18,769 nt of DNA, taken from the NCBI GenBank assembly GCA_036795455.1, contig DAIRET010000041.1, positions 1 through 18,769 on the forward strand. Reading direction: 5' to 3'. Position numbers and translations under genes: made by a program. Source of the DNA: DAIRET01 sp036795455. GTDB lineage: Bacteria; Bacteroidota; Ignavibacteria; Ignavibacteriales; Ignavibacteriaceae. Position 1 is the first letter of the stretch; every line of letters starts with the position of its first letter. Below the pieces are notes generated by a model that was given only the letters and a program-made list of their open reading frames with translations, made no database searches and was not told the origin of the DNA. This document shows, one piece after another, positions 7,512 to 14,931 of the stretch.

Positions 7512-8054
7512 ATGGAGTTTTTAGCCGGTCTTCACCCGTTAGTTGTTCACTTCCCGATAGCTCTTCTTTTAGTATATGCTTTATTGGAAACAGTAGGAGC
7601 ACTCTTGAAGAATAACACTTTTTCAAACGCTGCATTTATACTGCTTATAGTTGGATTTGTTGCAGCAATTGCCGCTATGATTACCGGTGAGCAAGCCCAA
7701 CATCTTGCAGAAAATTGGAATAAATCCGGGTTGAATAATTCAGCCACAATACCGTACAATTTGATTGATGAACATAAAAACTGGGCATCGGTTACAATTT
7801 GGTATTTTTTATTCATATTGATTATCAGAACACTTTTTGTTATTAATTTTGTAGTAAAGAAAAAATTCGGCAGGTATTATAATACTGCCCGCTACATTTT
7901 TGCCGTGCTTTCCATTATCGGTTGTTTCTTCATTTACGAAACAGGCGGGCATGGTGGCGAACTTGTATATAAGTATGGTGTTGGAACGGAGTTGATTAAA
8001 CCATCTACACCGGTTCAGAAAAAAAACAGAATTGAAATTGAGAAGTTAGAATGA
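7512..8054 (+). CDS. DUF2231-type integral membrane protein
   Basis: A 180-residue protein with about four membrane helices (roughly 10-32, 40-58, 93-115 and 126-143). The N-terminal LHPLVVHFPIALLL motif, the TGEQAQH segment ending the second helix, the DEHKNWA motif before the third and the GGHGGELVYKYGVG motif after the fourth match the DUF2231 family as I know it. Histidines H8, H13, H64, H88 and H147 sit near membrane edges and could hold a metal or heme; that is inference. AAAGGT four bases before the ATG sets the start. It overlaps the next gene by an ATGA, so the two are translationally coupled. The biochemical function is unknown. Confidence 0.75.
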   Translation: MEFLAGLHPLVVHFPIALLLVYALLETVGALLKNNTFSNAAFILLIVGFVAAIAAMITGEQAQHLAENWNKSGLNNSATIPYNLIDEHKNWASVTIWYFLFILIIRTLFVINFVVKKKFGRYYNTARYIFAVLSIIGCFFIYETGGHGGELVYKYGVGTELIKPSTPVQKKNRIEIEKLE

Positions 8055-8863
8055 AAAAAATACCGGTCTGGTTATTTCTATTAATTACTGTAATTACTAC
8101 GCAGGGAGTATCTTACTTATTCAAATTGTTTGAATACGATCCTTACTTTTTTCTTCTCGGTTTTCGCTTCCACATCGCATTTATAATTCCGGCGGTCTTT
8201 CTTTTCTGGCGGTCGGGATTCATTCAGATTAAAAATACACTCTTAACATTCCGGTATAAAAAAATAATTCCTGTTTTGTTAATTATGCTTATCCCGCCAC
8301 TTTTGGTAACCGGCGGTTTATTCGGATTAGAAAAAGTAAAGATTAATGATTCGGATTATTTTTATGAGCTCGGGCTTTCTTCCATACTTGATTTTCCAAT
8401 TTATTTCATATGGAATTTACCGCAAATTCTTTTTCTTTATTCGTTCCTTTTGTTTTTGAAAGAGAGAAACAGCTTCTTTCTTTTAAGCACATTCTTCTTG
8501 CTGTCGCTATTCCTTTTTGAATTCATTCCATTAGGTAAGGATAAATTCGAGATTTTTAATGCTTTAAATTATGCAGTAGTTGTCTTCTTCGTAACCGTGC
8601 TATTTTATAGGATTAAGAATTTTTATTCTTTTGCCCTGATTTTGTTTTTTACCCTCTGGTGCAGTCTATTACTTTACGGTAGCAGTTCCGAGCAACTGAT
8701 TAAAATGTTGCTTGCACGCAACTACAGCGAATGGGAAGGTTTTCTAAAAGTAGATAAACTCTTTTTACTATATATCTTCATGACTGAAGTTTTTGTAACA
8801 ACAATACTGTTGTTTTTCGTTAAAACCGGGAAAAAACTATTGGGCAGTCATAGTAAGATTTAA
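8051..8863 (+). CDS. Polytopic membrane protein of unknown function
   Basis: A 270-residue protein, almost wholly hydrophobic, with about seven or eight membrane helices rich in Phe and Leu. I recognise no family. Features include a PxLLVTGGLFGLEKVK loop near residues 80-95, the DFPIYFIWNLPQ helix near 115-126 and a basic C-terminus (KTGKKLLGSHSK). The glutamate pair and histidines of CPBP-type membrane proteases are not seen. It starts inside the stop codon of the DUF2231-type gene (ATGA), which suggests that the two act together. Its last 27 bases overlap the 3' end of the opposing lipoprotein gene. Confidence 0.65.
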   Translation: MKKIPVWLFLLITVITTQGVSYLFKLFEYDPYFFLLGFRFHIAFIIPAVFLFWRSGFIQIKNTLLTFRYKKIIPVLLIMLIPPLLVTGGLFGLEKVKINDSDYFYELGLSSILDFPIYFIWNLPQILFLYSFLLFLKERNSFFLLSTFFLLSLFLFEFIPLGKDKFEIFNALNYAVVVFFVTVLFYRIKNFYSFALILFFTLWCSLLLYGSSSEQLIKMLLARNYSEWEGFLKVDKLFLLYIFMTEVFVTTILLFFVKTGKKLLGSHSKI

Positions 8864-9529
8864 CTTTGTAACAGAGTTTGTATCAACTTTAACAGGTACA
8901 ATTAAATCTTGAAACCCATCCTTAAATAAGATCATCCATATCCGGTTAGACACAACTTTTACTTCAGGCTCATTAACTCCTTCATTATAGAAAAGAAACC
9001 TTGAGCCTATTCCTAAAACCGATGTATTGAGGAAAAACAATCCATTGGATGATGTTTTAATCAAAGGTTTTTTACCCTTTAAAACAGTAGCGGGTTCATT
9101 TATGAAAAAGGTTCCTTCGATTTGATTATTTTCACCCTTTAAAACATAGATGTATACTCCGTTTGTTAAATTTTCCAATTCCATAGGATAGTCGTGGTTA
9201 CCTGCAGGAAGATATTGATGTGAAAATAAAACTAAAACTGTATCACGTGATCCGATTCGTAAAATTACAAGATCAAAATAACCCGGCTCCGGTATTAAAA
9301 AATTTATTTTTGTTGATGGTTTTGGGTCGGTTAAGGATCCTTCTGTTACATCATCAAACAGTAACATATAATGCATGTCAACATCTGATAGGGGAGAACC
9401 GGCAGTATCTGTTACTGTACACTCTATATAAGATTTGTTAATAATTGTATCAACCGGGTTGGTTTTATTACTGCAACTGTTAAACGTAATCAGGAAAATA
9501 AATACGGAAAAAAAAGTAAATGTCCTCAT
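8837..9529 (-). CDS. Lipoprotein with an internal T9SS-tail-like domain
   Basis: A 230-residue predicted lipoprotein. The signal peptide ends in the lipobox LITFNSC with C19 as the lipidated residue. After it comes a short Ig- or carboxypeptidase-regulatory-like strand set (CTVTDTAGSPLSDVDM, about 37-52). Residues about 73-143 resemble the T9SS sorting domain at the end of the amylase in this window: IPEPGYFDLVI against IPERGFVTLKV, PAGNHDY against SPGIYET, and NGVYIYVL against SGVYFYRL. Here the domain is internal, followed by about 85 more residues, and the protein has its own lipid anchor, so it is probably structural rather than a sorting signal. TTAGGA lies upstream of the ATG. Its 3' end overlaps the convergent membrane-protein gene. 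Function unknown. Confidence 0.75.
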   Translation of the reverse strand: MRTFTFFSVFIFLITFNSCSNKTNPVDTIINKSYIECTVTDTAGSPLSDVDMHYMLLFDDVTEGSLTDPKPSTKINFLIPEPGYFDLVILRIGSRDTVLVLFSHQYLPAGNHDYPMELENLTNGVYIYVLKGENNQIEGTFFINEPATVLKGKKPLIKTSSNGLFFLNTSVLGIGSRFLFYNEGVNEPEVKVVSNRIWMILFKDGFQDLIVPVKVDTNSVTKLNLTMTAQ

Positions 9530-9674
9530 AGCAATCCTAACTAATTGTAATTCTCACTGTAATAATAGTAAATGCCGGACTATTCATCAAACAGGTTTTT
9601 ATACTGTAGATGCGGTAATGCTGAGGTTGAAGTACTAATTGAAAGTTATGTTACAATTGAGAAAAACTTAGTTG

Positions 9675-9702
9675 ACCGGCAGCTTTTTATAAGCCGTTCG
9701 GT
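9675..9702 (+). other. Imperfect hairpin in the recQ leader
   Basis: ACCGGCAGCTT pairs with AAGCCGTTCGGT around a TTTAT loop, with one mismatch, one bulge and two G-U pairs. It ends 40 bases before the recQ ATG. No long T run follows. The near -7 element TATATTTA (9707-9714) lies just after it. A role in recQ expression is possible but unproven. Confidence 0.3.
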
Positions 9703-9742
9703 TATTTATATTTAAAACAGAAATTGAAATTACTTATAGAAA

Positions 9743-12349
9743 ATGGAGAAACTAGAAACACTTAAAAAACACTTCGGTTATAATTCATTCAGACCGGGAC
9801 AGGAAGAAATTATCGACAATATTTTGAAGGGTGAAAACGTCATTACCGTATTACCGACGGGAGCAGGAAAATCACTCTGCTTTCAAATTCCGGCTCTGTT
9901 GTCAAAAAAAGTTTCAATAGTGATTTCTCCATTGATAGCTTTGATGAAAGACCAGGTGGACAAACTGAATGAGCGATCCGAAGTTGCGGCTTTCATTAAT
10001 AGTTCAATAGATTTTTTTGAAATTGACTTAATCCTTCAGAAAATAAATGAAAATAAAATCCGGCTCCTTTATGTTGCTCCCGAAAGATTAGAAAATCTAA
10101 ATTTTGCAGAAAGGATTAAAAGACTTTCGCCATCCTATTTGTTTGTTGACGAGGCACATTGCATAAGCGAATGGGGGCACAATTTCCGTCCCAGTTACCG
10201 GAAAATAAAAGAGTTTGCCGATTATATTGGGGTGCGAAAGATATCTGCATTCACCGCAACCGCTACTACAGAAGTTGTAAAAGATATTGTGCGGCAACTT
10301 GGTTTGAAAAACCCCAAACTCATTGTTAAAGGATTTGAACGTGAAAATCTTTTTATCAATGTCATCCCTGTTAAGAACAAAAAAGAAAAAGTCATTGAAT
10401 TGATAAGGCGGTATTCAACGCCGGCGATAATTTATACTTCATCAAGAAAGAAAGCAGAAGAAGTTTTTGAGTCTCTTTCAATTCATCGTGTTAAAGCATC
10501 GTATTATCATGCTGGGCTTTCTGCAATCGAGAGAAAAATGGTTCAGGAAAACTTTTTATCCGGTAAGTTTGATGTTATCGTAGCTACTAATGCATTCGGT
10601 ATGGGGATCGATAAGAAAGATGTTCGCCTTGTTATACATTATAATATGCCGGGGACAATTGAAAATTACTACCAGGAAATAGGTCGCGCCGGAAGAGATG
10701 GACTTGATTCGTATGCATTCCTTCTTTTTGATTCTTCCGATGTGAGCATTCACCAATACTTCATTGCTAATTCATATCCCGACAAAGAACTTGTTTTAAG
10801 AATATATGACGCGTTATGCGATTACGGTAATACAGCCGTAGGGAATAAGTCCGAGAAAGAAATCGCAATTAATATAGATTACATCTCAACAGCATCAAGA
10901 CGGACGATTAAATCAGCGCAGCTTTCAGCTTCATTGAAAATACTGGAAGAAGGCGGTTATATAAAAGTCATCTCAGGATTTAATAAAAAAAGTTTCTTTC
11001 AATTTCTATTAACTCCGGAAAGATTGAAAAAAACAATTAAAAGCATTCAGAATGAAACCCGCAGGGAAATCCTACTTCAACTGGTTAGAGAATTCGGCAG
11101 TGCAGCATTTGCAGGTAAAGTCAATCTTAATATCCCGGCACTGGCTCAATTTGTTAATCTTTCGGAATATGAAGTTGATGAAATTTTAACTTCTTTCGAT
11201 AACAGCGGGATAATAGAGTATGATAAACCGCTCGGTAAAGAGAGTATTAAACTGACCCGTGAGCGAATAGACACCAAACACTTTTCATTTAATTTTAAAA
11301 GCATTAATGATAATTATTTGAATGCCCAGAAGAAACTTGACCAGATTATTGATTTTGTTTTTTCAAAGGAATGCCGCTTCAAAGTAATACTGAAGTATTT
11401 TGGTGAAGAAACAACCGGGTATAAATGCAATAAATGCGATAACTGTATAGCGCCTGAAAATCTATCCGGTTCAACAGTTGAATATCTTCAGGAGATCGTT
11501 TTACAGACTATTAAAAATGAAGAGGAGGGAATTAAAGAGATTAGCCTGATCAATATATTGACAGGTAAAACAAAGTCGGAGAAATTTCAAAAAGCTACAT
11601 TCTTCGGAACGTGTTCCAACTTTACTAAATATGAACTGACAGGAATTATAAAGAATTTACTCTCAACAGGTCTTATTAAACTTGATCCCCGAAAAGGGAA
11701 GACTTTTCTACTTACAAACAAAGGGAATGAATTCCTTATTAAAAGAGGATTGATTATTGAAGAAGCTGAAACTGTTGATTATGAGAAGAACCTTGAACTT
11801 TTGCATAAGCTGAAAGAACTAAGGACTAAAGCCGCTAACAAATTTAACCAGCCGAAGTATATCGTGTGTCCCGACGAAGTTATGAGGGAAATAGTTTTTT
11901 CTTTACCAACCGAAAAGTATGAACTACTTGCAATCAAAGGTTTCAATGAAAGGATGTTTAACAAAATAGGAGAAGAGTTTCTTTTTGTTATTAATGAGTT
12001 CAAAGAGAAGAACAAACCCGAACTTGATTTCCCGGATGATGATAAAAAACTCCCGGTTTCGATTAATGAAACACATAAATTGTTACTGAAAGGTTATTCA
12101 TTAAAGGAGATTGCGGAACTCAGGAAAATGAATGAAGCAGTTATCTCAATGCAGATTGAAACAATTATTGAAGTTTTTCCCGAAACAGATTTATCCAGGG
12201 TAATAAATTCATCATTGTACGAAGCAGTTAAAAAAGAATACAAAAAAGGTGTAAAGGGGATTAAAGAGATGAAGAAAAAATTTGAACCGGATGCAACTTA
12301 CCCGGAGATAAGAATTGCACTTGCAAAAGCTAAGGCTCTTCCGTCTTAG
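9743..12349 (+). CDS. recQ: ATP-dependent DNA helicase RecQ with HRDC and HTH_40-type tail
   Basis: A 3'-5' helicase that unwinds recombination and repair intermediates. The 868-residue protein opens with FGYNSFRPGQEEII (Q20 motif 0), Walker A PTGAGKS (K43), DEAH at 136-139, SAFTATAT, and the second RecA fold with ATNAFGMGIDK and QEIGRAGRDG. A winged-helix-type region (about 350-530) precedes the zinc cluster C544, C562, C565, C568, the reverse of the E. coli order but familiar from Bacteroidota RecQ. An HRDC domain lies at about 682-755, with IVCPDEVMREIV. The last 100 residues look like the helicase-associated helix-turn-helix (HTH_40), with GYSLKEIAELRKMNEAVISMQ. The ATG lacks a clear Shine-Dalgarno. 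Its last 20 bases overlap a convergent gene. Confidence 0.94.
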   Translation: MEKLETLKKHFGYNSFRPGQEEIIDNILKGENVITVLPTGAGKSLCFQIPALLSKKVSIVISPLIALMKDQVDKLNERSEVAAFINSSIDFFEIDLILQKINENKIRLLYVAPERLENLNFAERIKRLSPSYLFVDEAHCISEWGHNFRPSYRKIKEFADYIGVRKISAFTATATTEVVKDIVRQLGLKNPKLIVKGFERENLFINVIPVKNKKEKVIELIRRYSTPAIIYTSSRKKAEEVFESLSIHRVKASYYHAGLSAIERKMVQENFLSGKFDVIVATNAFGMGIDKKDVRLVIHYNMPGTIENYYQEIGRAGRDGLDSYAFLLFDSSDVSIHQYFIANSYPDKELVLRIYDALCDYGNTAVGNKSEKEIAINIDYISTASRRTIKSAQLSASLKILEEGGYIKVISGFNKKSFFQFLLTPERLKKTIKSIQNETRREILLQLVREFGSAAFAGKVNLNIPALAQFVNLSEYEVDEILTSFDNSGIIEYDKPLGKESIKLTRERIDTKHFSFNFKSINDNYLNAQKKLDQIIDFVFSKECRFKVILKYFGEETTGYKCNKCDNCIAPENLSGSTVEYLQEIVLQTIKNEEEGIKEISLINILTGKTKSEKFQKATFFGTCSNFTKYELTGIIKNLLSTGLIKLDPRKGKTFLLTNKGNEFLIKRGLIIEEAETVDYEKNLELLHKLKELRTKAANKFNQPKYIVCPDEVMREIVFSLPTEKYELLAIKGFNERMFNKIGEEFLFVINEFKEKNKPELDFPDDDKKLPVSINETHKLLLKGYSLKEIAELRKMNEAVISMQIETIIEVFPETDLSRVINSSLYEAVKKEYKKGVKGIKEMKKKFEPDATYPEIRIALAKAKALPS

Positions 12350-12665
12350 TTTTTCTTGTGTCTTCCATTTTTTTCATAACTTTATCAAAAAAGATTTCCC
12401 ATCTTTTCGGATCCTCCGAGTAGTAATCGATTGTTTTGATATACATCCTTTCATTCGTTTGATACTTAACGAAAAGCTCTTCCCGTACTTTCTTCGCTGT
12501 TTCAACGTCATACCCAAGCGAATCCTGCGCGATAACATAATCGTAGTAAAATGAAACGAACTTTTCTTCCGGCATTACCTGCGTATCAAAAAAAGCAAAA
12601 TATGAAATTAACACCCCGGTTAAAACGATAAGGAATAGTGTAAGTAAAAATTTTTGTTTTTTCAT
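12330..12665 (-). CDS. Small membrane-anchored protein, possibly DUF4296-like
   Basis: A 111-residue protein with one N-terminal hydrophobic segment (about 7-27, LLTLFLIVLTGVLISYFAFF) and no lipobox cysteine, so it is probably anchored with its helical C-terminal part outside the cytoplasm. The body (MPEEKFVSFYYDYVIAQDSL, then KYQTNERMYIKTIDYYSEDP) recalls DUF4296 lipoproteins of Bacteroidota, in which a proline precedes a short helix and a later YY-xDP follows, but this match is from memory and loose. Its ATG directly follows the TAA of the rhomboid gene with no gap, so it is co-translated with it. Its 3' end overlaps recQ by 20 bases. Confidence 0.65.
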   Translation of the reverse strand: MKKQKFLLTLFLIVLTGVLISYFAFFDTQVMPEEKFVSFYYDYVIAQDSLGYDVETAKKVREELFVKYQTNERMYIKTIDYYSEDPKRWEIFFDKVMKKMEDTRKTKTEEP

Positions 12666-13580
12666 TTATTTCATTCTCTTTGAAGCCTCAAACAAAATTC
12701 TTTTCTCTTTCTCACTTAGATTTTGATAGCCGGATTGACTGATTTTATCAAGTATTCTGTCAATTTGCTCCTGCGTGATTGCCTCCTCCGGTTCAACATC
12801 GGAAAATTTTGCATCTTCGATATTGCTTGTTGTGGGAGCTTTATATGAATTGTAATAGCCGAAAGAATCGGAATCGTAAGGACGGCTTCTTTTGGATGTT
12901 TTTATTGAACGAAAAATATCTTTCAGTGCAACATTTGAGTTTTTATCAAACATAATAAACAGGAAACCGATTAATGCACCTCCTAAGTGAGCAAGATGTG
13001 CTACGTTGCTGTGAGCGCTGTCAATCAGCATAAATTCCATTACAATTAAAAACCCGATAAAATATTTTGCTTTTAGCGGGATAAAAAAGTAAAGGAAAAT
13101 CAATCTATTCGGGAACAACATCGCGAATGCTATCATTATTCCGTAAACAGAACCGGATGCTCCAATCGTTGGAGCGATAACATCCGAAAGAACGGGTGAT
13201 AGAAATAAATGAAGCAGACCCGCACCTACACCGGCAAGTAAATAGAAAATTAAAAATTTTCTTGAGCCCCACATATTTTCAATTTCGGCTCCGAACATCC
13301 AGAGCGCAAACATATTAAAAAGAATATGAGAAAAGCCGCCATGCAAGAACTGGTAACTTACAAGCTGCCAGATTTCAAATCCATGCCCTAAAGGCATAAG
13401 TGCAAACCACCGGATAATTATGTTTTCTGCAGGAATACCGTTAAACTTAATATTCTGCATCATAAGCATAATGAAGAAAATTGCTCCATTGATTATGAGC
13501 AAATTTTTAATTACCGGTGGGAAGAAACTGAATCCTCCGAACCCGGATGGTCTGTAATAATCTCTATCGTGATAACCCAT
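12666..13580 (-). CDS. Rhomboid-family intramembrane serine protease
   Basis: Cleaves membrane-spanning substrates inside the bilayer. The 304-residue protein has six membrane helices over residues about 22-212. The catalytic pair is visible: S142 in GASGSVYG and H198 in HLAHLGG. The oxyanion-side motif HGGFSHILFNM (H80, H85, N89) precedes them, and the L1-loop ENMWGSRKF is typical. After the last helix comes a polar linker with many Ser, Tyr and Asp residues, then a C-terminal helical segment (about 268-302, EQIDRILDKISQSGYQNLSEKEKRIL) that I know from Bacteroidota rhomboids as DUF6576. The next gene starts directly after its stop. The pgk terminator lies between it and pgk, so it needs its own promoter, which I cannot pinpoint. 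Confidence 0.93.
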   Translation of the reverse strand: MGYHDRDYYRPSGFGGFSFFPPVIKNLLIINGAIFFIMLMMQNIKFNGIPAENIIIRWFALMPLGHGFEIWQLVSYQFLHGGFSHILFNMFALWMFGAEIENMWGSRKFLIFYLLAGVGAGLLHLFLSPVLSDVIAPTIGASGSVYGIMIAFAMLFPNRLIFLYFFIPLKAKYFIGFLIVMEFMLIDSAHSNVAHLAHLGGALIGFLFIMFDKNSNVALKDIFRSIKTSKRSRPYDSDSFGYYNSYKAPTTSNIEDAKFSDVEPEEAITQEQIDRILDKISQSGYQNLSEKEKRILFEASKRMK

Positions 13581-13600
13581 TAATAACCTAAGACAATATT

Positions 13601-13630
13601 AAAAGCAGCACAAGTTAAAACCTGTGCTGC
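13601..13630 (-). terminator. Intrinsic terminator of pgk
   Basis: On the minus strand GCAGCACAGGTT pairs with AACTTGTGCTGC (13630-13605), a 12-bp stem with one G-U, closed tightly and followed by TTTT (complement of 13601-13604). It lies ten bases beyond the pgk stop and upstream of the rhomboid gene. Confidence 0.85.
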
Positions 13631-13640
13631 AGAATTTATT

Positions 13641-14837
13641 TTATAACTCATTCAATGCTTGAACGCCGGGAAGAACTTTTCCTTCAAGAAACTCAAGAGA
13701 AGCTCCTCCACCGGTTGAAACGTGTGATACTTTCGTTTCAAGTCCGGCTTTACTAATAGCAGCGGCAGAATCGCCACCACCTACAACAGTGGTACTTCCG
13801 TTCTCCGTTGCTTCAACCAATGCACCTGCAATGCTATTAGTACCGTTAGCAAAATTTTCAAATTCAAAAACGCCCATCGGACCGTTCCAAACTACAGTTT
13901 TAGAAGAGAGAATAGCATCTTTGAATAGTTTGATTGTCGCAGGTCCAATATCCAATCCCATTTTGTCAGCCGGAATTTTATCAATTGAAACAACTTCCGA
14001 AGGGGAATCGTTCTTAAACTCCGGTGCAACCATAACATCTACAGGTAATAAGAATTTAAGATTAGATGATTTTACTTTTTCAAGAAGTTCTTTTGCAAGA
14101 TCAATCTTTTCTGCTTCTAAAAGAGATGTTCCGATTTCCAATCCCTGAGCTTTAAAGAATGTATATGCCATTCCGCCACCGATAATAAGCACGTCAACTT
14201 TATCAATTAAGTTATTAATAACGTCAATTTTACCTGAGATTTTAGCCCCGCCGAGAATTGCACAATACGGTCTTTCCGGTGTGCCTACTGCTTTACCGAG
14301 ATAGTTTAATTCTTTTTGCATTAAATAACCTGCAACAGAAGTTGAGATATATTTTGTAATTCCTTCTGTTGAAGCATGTGCTCTATGGGCGCTTCCGAAA
14401 GCATCATTTACATAAACATCACCAAGTTCAGCAAGTTTTGATGCGAAACCCGGGTCATTTTTTTCTTCTTCTGCATAGAAACGGAGATTCTCCAATAACA
14501 GTACGTCGCCTGATTGCAGCGAATCAGCTATTTTTTTTACTTCATCACCTATGCAGTCATTAGCAAATTTTATTTCTTTATCCAATAATTTGGAGAGTCT
14601 CTTTGCAACCGGAGCCAGGCTGTATTTCGGATTTACTTTTCCTTTCGGTCTTCCGAGGTGGCTCATTAAAATTGCTTTCCCTCCGTCTGCAACTATTTTT
14701 TTGATTGATGGAAGCGACTCGATTATTCTTTTATCATCTGTGATTTTAAGGTTTTCGTCAAGCGGAACGTTAAAGTCCACGCGCACTAAAACCTTTTTAT
14801 TTTTTAGATCAATATTATCAATTGTTTTCTTATTCAT
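13641..14837 (-). CDS. pgk: Phosphoglycerate kinase
   Basis: Catalyses transfer between 1,3-bisphosphoglycerate and ADP, giving 3-phosphoglycerate and ATP in glycolysis. The 398-residue length is normal. The N-terminal domain has RVDFNVP (D21, N23) and SHLGRPKGK (59-67), the substrate-binding motifs. LLENLRFYAEEEKNDP and VNDAFGSAHRAHAS follow. The C-terminal nucleotide domain shows ILGGAKISGKI, WNGPMGVFEFENF and the GGGDSAAA loop, then STGGGASLEFLEGK. GAGGAA lies just before the ATG. It is downstream of gap on the same strand, but an 11-bp terminator separates them, so it is expressed by read-through or from its own promoter. Confidence 0.97.
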   Translation of the reverse strand: MNKKTIDNIDLKNKKVLVRVDFNVPLDENLKITDDKRIIESLPSIKKIVADGGKAILMSHLGRPKGKVNPKYSLAPVAKRLSKLLDKEIKFANDCIGDEVKKIADSLQSGDVLLLENLRFYAEEEKNDPGFASKLAELGDVYVNDAFGSAHRAHASTEGITKYISTSVAGYLMQKELNYLGKAVGTPERPYCAILGGAKISGKIDVINNLIDKVDVLIIGGGMAYTFFKAQGLEIGTSLLEAEKIDLAKELLEKVKSSNLKFLLPVDVMVAPEFKNDSPSEVVSIDKIPADKMGLDIGPATIKLFKDAILSSKTVVWNGPMGVFEFENFANGTNSIAGALVEATENGSTTVVGGGDSAAAISKAGLETKVSHVSTGGGASLEFLEGKVLPGVQALNEL

Positions 14838-14883
14838 TTTTTCCTCAAAAAACTATTGTGATTAAAACGGTTTCAATTGAGAT

Positions 14884-14912
14884 AAAAAAGACGCAGACAA
14901 GCTGCGTCTTTT
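14884..14912 (-). terminator. Intrinsic terminator between gap and pgk
   Basis: AAAAGACGCAG (14886-14896) pairs perfectly with CTGCGTCTTTT (14902-14912) around a five-base loop. On the minus strand it ends in a T run, so it would stop gap transcripts before pgk. The symmetric sequence could also work on the plus strand. Confidence 0.88.
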
Positions 14913-14931
14913 AATTCTGTTAGCAAATGAA

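Noticed and set aside
10800..11450. Winged-helix region before the zinc cluster in RecQ as a novel insertion
   Set aside because: This order is, as I recall, a known RecQ class in Bacteroidota, so it is not new.
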